DNA from: Verrucomicrobiota bacterium | GTDB taxonomy: Bacteria > Chlamydiota > Chlamydiia > Chlamydiales > Rhabdochlamydiaceae | DNA length: 64,000 nt | Reading direction: 5' to 3' | NCBI GenBank assembly: GCA_018240065.1 | Contig: JAFEGH010000007.1 | Coordinates: 310,001 to 374,000, forward strand | Part shown: positions 8,342 to 16,863 of the stretch, one piece after another | How the letters are laid out: every line of letters starts with the position of its first letter | Position numbering within the stretch: the first letter of the stretch is position 1 | Translations under genes and position numbers: made by a program | The notes under the pieces: model-generated | Seen by the model: only the letters and a program-made list of their open reading frames with translations | Database searches by the model: none | What the model was told of the DNA's origin: nothing

Positions 8342-9487
8342 ATGAAAAAGAAAGCTATCCGCTTCATCGTCATGATGGGGATCGTCAGCCTGCTTGCCGA
8401 CATCACCTATGAGGGTGCGCGCAGCATCACAGGCCCGTACCTTGCCATCCTCGGCGCGAGCGGCGCCGCAGTAGGCATTGTCGTGGGCCTGGGCGAGCTG
8501 ATCGGCTACGGCATCCGCGTCGTTTCGGGATATGCGGCGGACAGAACGCGGGCTTATTGGGTCTTTACTTTCATCGGCTACACGATCAATCTTCTGGCAG
8601 TGCCTCTGCTTGCCCTGGCGGGAAACTGGCAAACGGCGGCGATTCTGATTGTCCTGGAGCGTCTGGGCAAAGGACTGCGGACACCGGCTCGCGACGCCAT
8701 GCTCTCTTTTGCCGCCAAACGGGTGGGCAGAGGCTTTGGATTCGGGCTGCATGAGGCACTCGACCAGATCGGCGCGCTCACAGGCCCCCTCATCATGGCG
8801 GCGGTTCTTTTCTATCAGCAGCACTACCAGGTGGCCTTCGCCTGTCTTGCCATTCCGGCATTGGGAGCTCTCGGGATGCTCACGGCTGCGCGGATCTCGT
8901 TTCCCCGGCCGCATGAAATGGAGATCGAGCCGAAAAAGCTCGACACGTCAGGTTTTTCCCGCAAGTTCTGGACTTACGTTCTCGGAGCATCGCTTGTGGG
9001 TGCGGGATTTGTCGACTTTGCACTGCTAGCCTACCATTTCCAAAAAAGCGCGGTCCTCTCCCCCGTCTGGATCCCGCTATTTTACGCGATGGCGATGGCA
9101 ATCGACGGGATCGCCGCGCTTTGGATGGGAAAAGTGTTCGATGTCAAAGGGATTTCGCTGCTTGCGTCGGTGACAGCAATCGCATCCCTTTTCGCTCCCC
9201 TGATCTTCTTTGGCGGATTCTGGGCGATCCTAGCAGGGATGCTGCTGTGGGGCATCGGCATGGGCGCGCAGGAATCGATCATGCGCTCCTACGTCGCCGT
9301 GATCATTCCGGCTAGCAAGCGGGCGTCCGCCTATGGAATTCTTTACTTAGGATTCGGCCTGTTCTGGTTTTTGGGGAGCAGCGCGATCGGATATCTCTAT
9401 GACAACTGGCTCAGCGGCGCCGTGGCTTTCTCAATGCTTGCGCAGATTGCAGGCGCCGCCCTCTATTTGGTCGTCAAACGCTACTGA
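8342..9487 (+). CDS. MFS transporter
   Basis: Major facilitator superfamily protein of 381 residues with about 11-12 membrane segments. The loop between segments 2 and 3 has a degenerate MFS signature (GYAADRTRAY) and the motif GKGLRTPARDAML near residues 113-125 is typical of a drug/proton antiporter-like MFS subgroup often annotated only as MFS transporter. Ribosome-binding site GAGAGGAG lies just before the ATG. Placed beside fosX and the pentapeptide gene it may be an exporter of a toxic compound, but the substrate is not predictable. Its last codons overlap the end of the convergent 988-residue gene by 7 bases. Confidence 0.85.
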   Translation: MKKKAIRFIVMMGIVSLLADITYEGARSITGPYLAILGASGAAVGIVVGLGELIGYGIRVVSGYAADRTRAYWVFTFIGYTINLLAVPLLALAGNWQTAAILIVLERLGKGLRTPARDAMLSFAAKRVGRGFGFGLHEALDQIGALTGPLIMAAVLFYQQHYQVAFACLAIPALGALGMLTAARISFPRPHEMEIEPKKLDTSGFSRKFWTYVLGASLVGAGFVDFALLAYHFQKSAVLSPVWIPLFYAMAMAIDGIAALWMGKVFDVKGISLLASVTAIASLFAPLIFFGGFWAILAGMLLWGIGMGAQESIMRSYVAVIIPASKRASAYGILYLGFGLFWFLGSSAIGYLYDNWLSGAVAFSMLAQIAGAALYLVVKRY

Positions 9488-12447
9488 ATTTGTCTGATTA
9501 TAACATCCAGGACGCTCTTTAAAAGGGCGACATCTTCCGATGCCTTTTTTTTAATTTTGTCGAAAGCCGGGTTGATGATCTTCTCTCCCTTTTCCAGTTT
9601 ATAACTCTGGGAGAACTTTTGCTTCTGTGAGGTGCTCTTGGCCTTCATCACCGTTTTTCCGATCCCGCTTTGCATTTGACCTGCGTTGTAGCGGACGGCA
9701 GCTCGTGCTGCTCTTCCTTGCGTTAAAAACGCCACCTCATGCTCGGAAAACGCCTTTAAATCAACTCCCAGTTTCTTGAGCAGGGACTGCAGATCGTGCT
9801 CATTCCGGCTGATATCCTCCCCCGGTTTCAGAACGGAAATAAGAGCCCTCAGGGTTTCTTCCGCAATCATTTGATCCAGAAGCAAAACGTTGCCCAAATG
9901 AAGGTTAGCCTCCCAGGGTTCCAGCGCCAAGTGTGCATCCATCTCAACACCAAGATGGGGAATCAGATTGCCCATGATGTTATCTGTCAGGTACTCGAAT
10001 TCATTGTACACTCCGGTTTGAGGCCGCTTAGCTTTGAAGAGGTCTCTCAATTTGTTCTCTAAACCTGTCACAGCCCCCACTGATGCAGACGAATGCTGCG
10101 CGTTGGAACACTTCTGCCAAAGCGTTTGACAGGAAGCCAGGAAGGCCTCTTTAAAGGTTCGGGACGCGTCTTTTTGACTTTGGGAAGGATTGGATTTCGA
10201 AGACTCAATTTGGAATTGGACATTTTCACAGACCCGGATCGCTTTTTGAGCGAATTCAATAGCTAGCCGGATAGGCACATCCGCCTTGAGCGGCTGAGAA
10301 ACAGTTCTTTGATCGACGAAGGAATCTTTTCCTTCTGCAAAAAATCGTGTGAGCGCCAGCATGGTCTTGACGGGATTTCTTCCTACTCTGCAATCTCCTA
10401 AATTCCTCACCCAGATCTGCGCTTTCCTTGCATCGCGGATCCACAAGCGAAGGCTCTGCGGCATCTCTCCGGCCTTTAAATCGCAGTTATCCAGGAGATA
10501 CCCAAGATCATGGGTCAGGCGTTTTTTAAGTTCGCTTTCTGTTTTGATCTGATTGCTCTCCCGATCCAGCGCAGAAAGGAGCTGCTCGACACCAAGCGCA
10601 CTATGCCTGACGCAATCGATGACAAAGGCCTGCACTGCGCCTCGGGTCATCGGTCGATCTAGCTGATTCGATTGGCGCTGCAAAGAGCACAGAAGGTCTT
10701 CGAAATGCGACTCAGCATTCGAAAGCGCCGCACTGGTTCCCATTCCCTCGCAGCGTTTTTTCAATTCAGAAAAGCTTTTTTCACTCAGCTTTCTTGCCAA
10801 ATCCAGCTGCTCCTGCAAAGACACGGGAGCGGCAGGAACTGAAGCAGCAATGGCAGGCTCTGTCTCCAGCTCTTGGACTTCCTCCTCTTCTTCTAACGGG
10901 ATAGTTTCTAAAGGGTGGGAGGAGTTCGATTGAATTCCCTGAGTTACTTCCATTTTACTCGAAACAGAAGAAACAGTTTCAGACTTTTGCTTGGGAAGGT
11001 CCGGAACTGTTCTCTTCTTTTTTTCTTGTAAAAACAAATCGGCGGAATATTGTTTTGCCAGTTCGAGCGGCCCTGACAAGACTGCATCGTCAAGTTCCAG
11101 AAGAGTCCTAAAATGCACTTCATTCAGAGAAAAATATTCTCGGAAATCTTTGACCATTTTATATTTCATCAAAAAACCGGGCACCTGCGCAAGAATCGCC
11201 GGATTCTTCAGCTCATTTTTTGAAAATGCGATCGTTTCTTCCAGAATTGCTTTTTCCAGTTGTTTGGGCGTCAGTTTTCTGTTCATCCGCATTTTCAGCC
11301 CCGCAAAGCTGCCAAATCGAGAATAGAGCGTGACATCTTTAAGCAGCAGACAATACCCGGACAATTCTTTGGCCAGAGATTGAAATGCAGATCGAGCTTC
11401 TCTGATGCGAGGAAGAAACTGTTGATATAGCCCTCGATTTGCCAGAACATGCTTCCGTTTGTCGAAATCAGGTTTAGGAAGAACTACTCTGGCCACATCG
11501 AAAGATGACAGATCGAAAGCATATTCTGAATCGCCCTCCTGATCATAAGATGTAGTGATGATGGTTGAGGCATATCGATTCTTGATATCTCTGAGCAAAG
11601 TGCGATTGCAGACATCGTCGAATACTTCGACTTGAGCTTGCATTTGGGAGTAAATGCGTAATATCGCTTTTGCGATATCATACTTTTCCCATACGGATAA
11701 TTCCTCATTAGCATTCAGCATGGATGCAATCAACTGAATAGGGAGAACGATATCAGCGAAACCTCTCTTGTCCATCGGGACAGAAGCTTTGGTTTTAGCG
11801 ACATACAGATCGCAGGATCTATTCAGCAGCTGGTAGAACCGGAAGACATTCCCTGCCAAGTTTTCATAAGATTGGACCGCCAATTCAAATTTCTGAGTTT
11901 CGGTTAGTCTCTCGCTAGGATCGCGCACAAGACGGCACTTGACTTTCGAAAAATCACAATTGGGGTCTTTAATCGCATCCATGAATCCACAGTAAAGCTG
12001 ATAATTCTCATCTGTAAAACCGTACTTTTCCGCGGTCTCTTTTCCATGCTGTAAAAATGCGATCAGCTCTTTGGGATCTTTTGATTTCTGAAAAGCGCGG
12101 ATCTTATATTGCAATGCCAACTCAAAATCCTGGAAAACAGCCGGGCTGGCGCCCACAACATCGCAAATGAAATTTTCATTCTTCTTTGAGCACTCATCGA
12201 ACATGACGAGAATTTCCTGCTTGACCCATTCCAGAAATGGGAATTCGCTGCTTTTGAGCGGAAAGTTAAATTGATCCTTTGTTTGTTCGCGGGCAGGATC
12301 AAAGGACAAATCTCCGGAAAGCATTGTCATGTCATGCGAAAGAGGTTCAAGTTCTGAAGGAATTTCCATTCCCTCATCCGGGGGAGGCGCAGGAGGTAAA
12401 ATGAGTGGAGGAACTAAACCTCTGGTAGGTGTTGGAGAAGTAGCCAT
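9481..12447 (-). CDS. Very large unknown soluble protein (988 residues)
   Basis: No family recognised. The protein is mostly predicted helical and polar, without signal peptide or membrane segment. It starts with a Pro-rich stretch (residues 1-30), has an acidic linker with five consecutive Glu near residue 520 after a Ser/Lys-rich hinge, and ends with a basic tail (about 930-970). The linker splits it into two helical halves of roughly 480 and 430 residues. Such architecture, with a disordered N-terminus, fits a cytosolic or injected effector better than an enzyme, but nothing in it proves this. The 188 bases upstream are AT-rich. Confidence 0.7.
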   Translation of the reverse strand: MATSPTPTRGLVPPLILPPAPPPDEGMEIPSELEPLSHDMTMLSGDLSFDPAREQTKDQFNFPLKSSEFPFLEWVKQEILVMFDECSKKNENFICDVVGASPAVFQDFELALQYKIRAFQKSKDPKELIAFLQHGKETAEKYGFTDENYQLYCGFMDAIKDPNCDFSKVKCRLVRDPSERLTETQKFELAVQSYENLAGNVFRFYQLLNRSCDLYVAKTKASVPMDKRGFADIVLPIQLIASMLNANEELSVWEKYDIAKAILRIYSQMQAQVEVFDDVCNRTLLRDIKNRYASTIITTSYDQEGDSEYAFDLSSFDVARVVLPKPDFDKRKHVLANRGLYQQFLPRIREARSAFQSLAKELSGYCLLLKDVTLYSRFGSFAGLKMRMNRKLTPKQLEKAILEETIAFSKNELKNPAILAQVPGFLMKYKMVKDFREYFSLNEVHFRTLLELDDAVLSGPLELAKQYSADLFLQEKKKRTVPDLPKQKSETVSSVSSKMEVTQGIQSNSSHPLETIPLEEEEEVQELETEPAIAASVPAAPVSLQEQLDLARKLSEKSFSELKKRCEGMGTSAALSNAESHFEDLLCSLQRQSNQLDRPMTRGAVQAFVIDCVRHSALGVEQLLSALDRESNQIKTESELKKRLTHDLGYLLDNCDLKAGEMPQSLRLWIRDARKAQIWVRNLGDCRVGRNPVKTMLALTRFFAEGKDSFVDQRTVSQPLKADVPIRLAIEFAQKAIRVCENVQFQIESSKSNPSQSQKDASRTFKEAFLASCQTLWQKCSNAQHSSASVGAVTGLENKLRDLFKAKRPQTGVYNEFEYLTDNIMGNLIPHLGVEMDAHLALEPWEANLHLGNVLLLDQMIAEETLRALISVLKPGEDISRNEHDLQSLLKKLGVDLKAFSEHEVAFLTQGRAARAAVRYNAGQMQSGIGKTVMKAKSTSQKQKFSQSYKLEKGEKIINPAFDKIKKKASEDVALLKSVLDVIIRQIQ

Positions 12448-12635
12448 GCTTTTTGCAAATACAGTGAAATTTAATTTAAAGTGAATGAATTATATTAAAT
12501 TGATTACAAAACAACAAGATTATTATATGTTTAATAATTTTTATTGTTTTGAAAGTCAATCCAGCGAAGGCTTTGAAACATTTTCTTGTCATTTGTTCCT
12601 GCTTTTGGCTCAATACAGGAAACAAAGGATGACAC

Positions 12636-14036
12636 ATGGGTCGATTGACGGCAGGCCTTGCTCTGCTTCTCAGTATCGAGGGAAGCCTCATGGCCGATGC
12701 GGGTCAAAGACAGCCGCCGGTAAAAGCGCATTTCACTACCGAACAGATCGCTGCCTCCCAAAAGATCAAACATCTGATCGTTATCTACCAGGAAAACTGG
12801 TCCTTCGACAGCCTCTATGGAAAATTTCCCGGCGTCAATGGCATTGCTAGTGCAAGCCCTGTCAGCATGCAGCAAATAGATCGAAAGGGAAAGGTTTTCG
12901 ATAAACTCCCGCAGTGCATCAATACTAACACCCACCGGCCCTACACGCAAATCCCCGCCGACCTTCCCAATGGACCCTTTGATCTTCTCCCCTACATCCC
13001 GATCAAAGAGACTACGGGCGACCTGGTTCACCGGTACTATCAGGAAATAGCGCAGATAAACGGCGGCCTGATGAACGCTTTTGCAGCCTGGAGCAATGCC
13101 GGAGGGTTCGTCATGAGCTATTACGACATTTCAAGCACGCGCATGGGGAAGCTGTCTTCTCAATTTACGATCTGCGACAATTTTTTCCATTCCTGCTACG
13201 GCGGCTCGATGTGCAATGTCATTTGGCTTTTCTCTTCGCAGATGCCTGTGTGGAAAGGCGCCCCGGGCAATCTCATTGCACAAATCGGTCCTGATGGAAA
13301 ATTGATCCAGGACGGGAAGGTCTCCCCTGACGGCTACGTCATCAATGACATTCAGCCCTTCTACCCTCCCTATAAAGCTGGGACTGCGGCTGTGCAAAGG
13401 ATGCCCCCGCAAACGTTCAAAACAGTCGGCGATCTATTAAGCGAAAAGGGAGTTTCCTGGGGCTGGTATGCGGAAGGATGGGATCAAGCTGTCTCGGGAG
13501 CTCCTCCCGGACAATTCTCCTTCCACCACCAGGCTCCTTCGTACTTCAAACAGTTTGCTCCCGGAACAAAGGCCCGGGAGGAACATTTGCTCGACCTCAA
13601 TAAGTTCTATGCGCAGCTTGAAAGCGGAATGCTTCCCGCGGTAAGCTTCATTCGGTCTTTAAACACAAACAGCGAGCACCCCAGCGACGGCGGTCTCCTG
13701 ACAGGACTTGACTGGTGTGCGGATCTCATTGAAAAAATCCAGAAGAGCTCTGTCTGGAAAGACTGCGCGATCATCGTCACTTACGATGAGAACGGCGGAA
13801 GATGGGACCATGTCTCGCCTCCCACGGTCGATCAATTCGGTCCGGCTACCCGCATCCCGGCAGCGGTCATCTCCCCATATGCCAAAAAAAGGCATGTCGA
13901 CCATACCTGCTATGAGACTGTGTCCATTCTTAAATTCATCGAAGAAAGGTGGGGCCTTTCTCCTCTTTCAAGCAGGGACGCCCAGGCCAATAACCTCCTG
14001 AACGCCTTCGACTTCGAGCAGACGCAGAATCAGTAG
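12636..14036 (+). CDS. Secreted phosphoesterase (acid phosphatase / phospholipase C family)
   Basis: Alkaline-phosphatase-fold phosphoesterase of the AcpA/PLC family, which cleaves phosphomonoesters or phospholipid headgroups. N-terminal signal peptide (about residues 1-20, hydrophobic TAGLALLLSIEG, cleavage near SLMADA). Family motifs: LIVIYQENWSFDSLYGKFPG near residue 48, with the metal-binding Glu-Asn; NFFHSCYGGSMCNVIWLFS with the position of the nucleophile; IIVTYDENGGRWDHVSPP near residue 375, with Asp/Glu and His metal ligands. Start is supported by AAAGGA 6 bases upstream. A secreted enzyme of this kind in an intracellular bacterium could act on host phospholipids or scavenge phosphate; neither is shown. 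Confidence 0.82.
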   Translation: MGRLTAGLALLLSIEGSLMADAGQRQPPVKAHFTTEQIAASQKIKHLIVIYQENWSFDSLYGKFPGVNGIASASPVSMQQIDRKGKVFDKLPQCINTNTHRPYTQIPADLPNGPFDLLPYIPIKETTGDLVHRYYQEIAQINGGLMNAFAAWSNAGGFVMSYYDISSTRMGKLSSQFTICDNFFHSCYGGSMCNVIWLFSSQMPVWKGAPGNLIAQIGPDGKLIQDGKVSPDGYVINDIQPFYPPYKAGTAAVQRMPPQTFKTVGDLLSEKGVSWGWYAEGWDQAVSGAPPGQFSFHHQAPSYFKQFAPGTKAREEHLLDLNKFYAQLESGMLPAVSFIRSLNTNSEHPSDGGLLTGLDWCADLIEKIQKSSVWKDCAIIVTYDENGGRWDHVSPPTVDQFGPATRIPAAVISPYAKKRHVDHTCYETVSILKFIEERWGLSPLSSRDAQANNLLNAFDFEQTQNQ

Positions 14037-14087
14037 CATTTTTCTCTTTGAAAGGGTAAACTTACCGCCCTAAAAAAGAGAAAAATG
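14037..14087 (+). promoter_or_regulatory. Stem-loop covering the start codon of the HI0933-type gene
   Basis: Perfect 13-base arms at 14037-14049 and 14075-14087 enclose a second palindrome, GGTAAACTTACC (14055-14066). The right arm contains the AAGAGA ribosome-binding region and the ATG at 14085, so folding would hide the translation start. It begins right after the stop of the phosphoesterase gene and has no T-run, so it is a poor intrinsic terminator and a better candidate for translational control. A second ATG at 14091 lies outside the stem. Confidence 0.5.
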
Positions 14088-15320
14088 GGCATGGAAAGCA
14101 AAAAAAGAGTTGTCATCGTAGGAGGAGGCGCGGCAGGGATTTTCGCGGCTGCCCTCTTAGGAGAAACGACATCCAATCTCGAGATCCTCGTCCTTGAAAA
14201 GACGCGTCAGCTTCTTTCCAAGGTGCGCATTTCAGGGGGAGGAAGATGCAACGTCACCCACAGCCAGTTCGATCCGAAAAAACTCACCGCCAGTTATCCT
14301 CGAGGCAATAAAGAACTTCTCGGCCCCTTCCATCGATTCCAGCCGCAGGATACGATCGCCTGGTTTGCAAAGCATGGCGTCGAGCTGAAAACGGAAGAAG
14401 ACGGAAGGATGTTCCCTGTCTCTGACCATTCGGCCACGATCATCAACTGTCTGCTCGATGCCGCAAAAGAGGGCGGGGTTGAGATCCGCAACGAACATGG
14501 GGTCCGATCGGTCGAAAGAACAAATAATGGATTTAGATTGCATCTGGACAACCGCGATCCTATCGAATGCCATGCGCTCATCCTGGCCTCCGGCAGCAGT
14601 CCTAACGGGCATGAGCTGGCTGCCTCCCTCGGACATACGATCGTTTCAGCAGTCCCATCCCTGTTCACGTTTAATGTTCCCAGCTCGCCCTTACTCGATT
14701 TAGCAGGAATCGCCGTCCCCGACGCAGAACTTTCCTTAAAATCGATCCCGTTCCGCCAGCGCGGCAGCCTTCTCATAACACATTGGGGCTTCAGCGGTCC
14801 AGCAGCCCTCAAGCTTTCCGCGTGGGCCGCGCGCGACCTTCACGCCTGCAATTACCGCACCGATCTTCACATCAACTGGATCCCCTCCCATAAACAGGAA
14901 GATATCTTCCAAGACCTGCTCACGAAAAAACGGCAAAAACCGCTCAAAAACCTCGAGCATGAAAACCTCTACCTGCTTCCTTTGAACCTTTGGAAGCGGC
15001 TCATGACTCTCTCGGGAATCCCTTTCAATTCTTCTTTGGGCCACGTGCCCGATAAAAACCTCAAGCTCCTCTCCGAGAAGCTCACCCAATCCTGTTTTGC
15101 CGTCGAGGGCAAAACGACTTATAAATCGGAATTTGTCACATGCGGCGGCATCGAGCTTAAAGAAGTCGATTTCAAAACGCTCGAGAGCAAAGTCGCTCCC
15201 CACCTCTTTTTTGCAGGAGAAATCCTCAATATCGATGGGGTCACCGGCGGATTTAATTTTCAGAACGCATGGACGACAGCATACTTGGCTGCCTCGTGCA
15301 TCGCAGACAGGTTCCGTTAA
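14085..15320 (+). CDS. HI0933/YhiN-family FAD flavoprotein
   Basis: NAD(P)/FAD-dependent oxidoreductase of the HI0933-like family (also called BaiN/YhiN; physiological reaction unsettled). The FAD motif VIVGGGAAGIFAAALLGE is at residues 10-27; the family signature KVRISGGGRCNVTHS follows near residue 48; the C-terminal motif VTGGFNFQNAWTTAYLAA closes the FAD site. Length 411 is typical. Met1 and Met3 are both plausible starts. The start codon sits in a strong hairpin. Follows the phosphoesterase on the same strand after 48 bases, so the two may share a transcript. Confidence 0.85.
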   Translation: MGMESKKRVVIVGGGAAGIFAAALLGETTSNLEILVLEKTRQLLSKVRISGGGRCNVTHSQFDPKKLTASYPRGNKELLGPFHRFQPQDTIAWFAKHGVELKTEEDGRMFPVSDHSATIINCLLDAAKEGGVEIRNEHGVRSVERTNNGFRLHLDNRDPIECHALILASGSSPNGHELAASLGHTIVSAVPSLFTFNVPSSPLLDLAGIAVPDAELSLKSIPFRQRGSLLITHWGFSGPAALKLSAWAARDLHACNYRTDLHINWIPSHKQEDIFQDLLTKKRQKPLKNLEHENLYLLPLNLWKRLMTLSGIPFNSSLGHVPDKNLKLLSEKLTQSCFAVEGKTTYKSEFVTCGGIELKEVDFKTLESKVAPHLFFAGEILNIDGVTGGFNFQNAWTTAYLAASCIADRFR

Positions 15321-15332
15321 TTAATTAGGCTT

Positions 15333-16787
15333 TTACTTGCTTCCCGCGATCGCCCTTGCCATTTTCCCAAAAATAAAATAATGAAAGGGCAACATGCTAT
15401 ACCAATAAAAGCGGCCCGAAATCCCTCGAGGGCGGAATGTCGCGGTCTGCACCAGGAATTCTTTGCCGTCCTTCTCTTCAATCCTAAACTCAAGCCATGC
15501 TTCTCCTGGCAGCTTCATGCTGGCGTAGAGGATCAGATCCGCGCTTTCCTTATCGGCGCGCAGCACGCGCCAGAAGTCGATCGCATCGCCCACCTCGATC
15601 TCGCTGGGATGCCTCCTGCCGCGATTTAACCCCACACCACCCACGAGCTTGTCGATCATTCCCCTGACCTTCCAGGCCCAGTCCAAAGCATACCATCCTG
15701 TGTCGCCGCCAATCCGCCAGATCCGCTCGCGAGCAGCTTCCCTGTCTCCTTTGATGAGAACCCTTTGCTCATTCGACAGGCATCCCTCTTTGGGCACTTG
15801 GATGAATTTTTGGATGCTCGCGTCGACATCATCGATGTCCCACGCATCCATCCATGTAGAAAGGACTTCGTTTTGAGAGATCTTTTCAAAGACGATCTTC
15901 AATGCCTCCGAGTAGGTCAGACACTGATGCGGAATCAATTCCCGTATTTCATTTAGGCGGCAAACGGAACTGACTTTCATACTTTCGACTAAGTAGTAAC
16001 ATAGCGAGTATCGGACGGAAGTGATCAGCACGAGCCAGTAGCTGGATAGGCGCGGCGTCAGGACAGGAACTTCTAGCACGACCCTTTTTAGGTTTCTGAA
16101 TTTCGCGTAATCCTTCAAAAGCTGCTTGAAAGTGAATACATCGGGGCCCCCGATATCAAAGGTTTTACCCAAACAGTCGCTCCGCAGCAACACTTCGGAA
16201 AGATAAAAGACCACATCGCGGATCGCAATCGGCTGGCACTGCGTGCTTACCCATTTTGGGGCGATCATAAAGGGAAGCTTTTCCGTGAGATCGCGAATGA
16301 TTTCAAAAGAGGCGCTCCCCGCGCCGATGATGATGCTGGCCCTTAAGATTGTCGTCGAAATCCCGCTGTCCTTTAAGATCTCTTCAACCAATAATCGGGA
16401 CTTGAGGTGCATCGAGAGACTCTTCTCATCGTTGATGATCCCGCCGAGATAGATGATGTGCCTGGCTTTAGTTTGTTTGAGGGCCGAGACAAAGTGATGG
16501 GCAACCTCTGCTTCGACTTGAGTGAGGTCGCTGACGATCTCAGTCATCGAATGCACGAGATAATAGGCCGCTTCGATCTCTGTGGGAATAACTGAGAGGG
16601 TTTCAGGACTGCGCAGATCGCCCCAAAGATAATGTAAATTCTTCCGTTCCTCGGGAAAGACCTGTGTTCCCTGAATCCGGCAGAGGGCGTAGACCTCATG
16701 CCCCTTTTCCAAAAGGTGTGCGATCAATCTCTTTCCAACAAATCCGGTCGCGCCGGTCACCAAGACTTTAGCCATGTGCGATCTCAT
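15333..16787 (-). CDS. NAD(P)-binding SDR-family protein with DUF2867 domain
   Basis: Atypical SDR (YbjT-like) fused to a C-terminal DUF2867 domain. The Rossmann motif VTGATGFVGKRL is near residues 11-22; the domain continues to about 300 and ends in a segment with an EIGVGDAIDFWRV-type sequence of DUF2867 (here SEIEVGDAIDFWRVL). The C-terminal ISGRFYWYSMLPFHYFIFG matches the membrane-proximal end of that domain. Reaction unknown; this architecture is common in bacteria. Met5 (position 16775) gives the family N-terminus MAKVLVTG and is as likely as Met1. Converges with the flavoprotein gene, leaving 12 bases. Confidence 0.8.
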   Translation of the reverse strand: MRSHMAKVLVTGATGFVGKRLIAHLLEKGHEVYALCRIQGTQVFPEERKNLHYLWGDLRSPETLSVIPTEIEAAYYLVHSMTEIVSDLTQVEAEVAHHFVSALKQTKARHIIYLGGIINDEKSLSMHLKSRLLVEEILKDSGISTTILRASIIIGAGSASFEIIRDLTEKLPFMIAPKWVSTQCQPIAIRDVVFYLSEVLLRSDCLGKTFDIGGPDVFTFKQLLKDYAKFRNLKRVVLEVPVLTPRLSSYWLVLITSVRYSLCYYLVESMKVSSVCRLNEIRELIPHQCLTYSEALKIVFEKISQNEVLSTWMDAWDIDDVDASIQKFIQVPKEGCLSNEQRVLIKGDREAARERIWRIGGDTGWYALDWAWKVRGMIDKLVGGVGLNRGRRHPSEIEVGDAIDFWRVLRADKESADLILYASMKLPGEAWLEFRIEEKDGKEFLVQTATFRPRGISGRFYWYSMLPFHYFIFGKMARAIAGSK

Positions 16788-16831
16788 CTTTTATTTGATG
16801 ATTAGCATGGATGGCCAATAAAATGACAGAA

Positions 16832-16855
16832 CCTCCCCGCGTTTGCGCGGGGAGG
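16832..16855. terminator. GC-rich hairpin after the carrier gene
   Basis: Ten-base perfect arms CCTCCCCGCG and CGCGGGGAGG around a 4-base loop, 9 bases beyond the stop of the SLC25-like gene. On the minus strand it is followed by TTCTGTCATTTT, so the T-run is imperfect. Its position fits termination of the carrier transcript ahead of the next minus-strand gene, 45 bases away. Confidence 0.6.
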
Positions 16856-16863
16856 AGTTGGAG

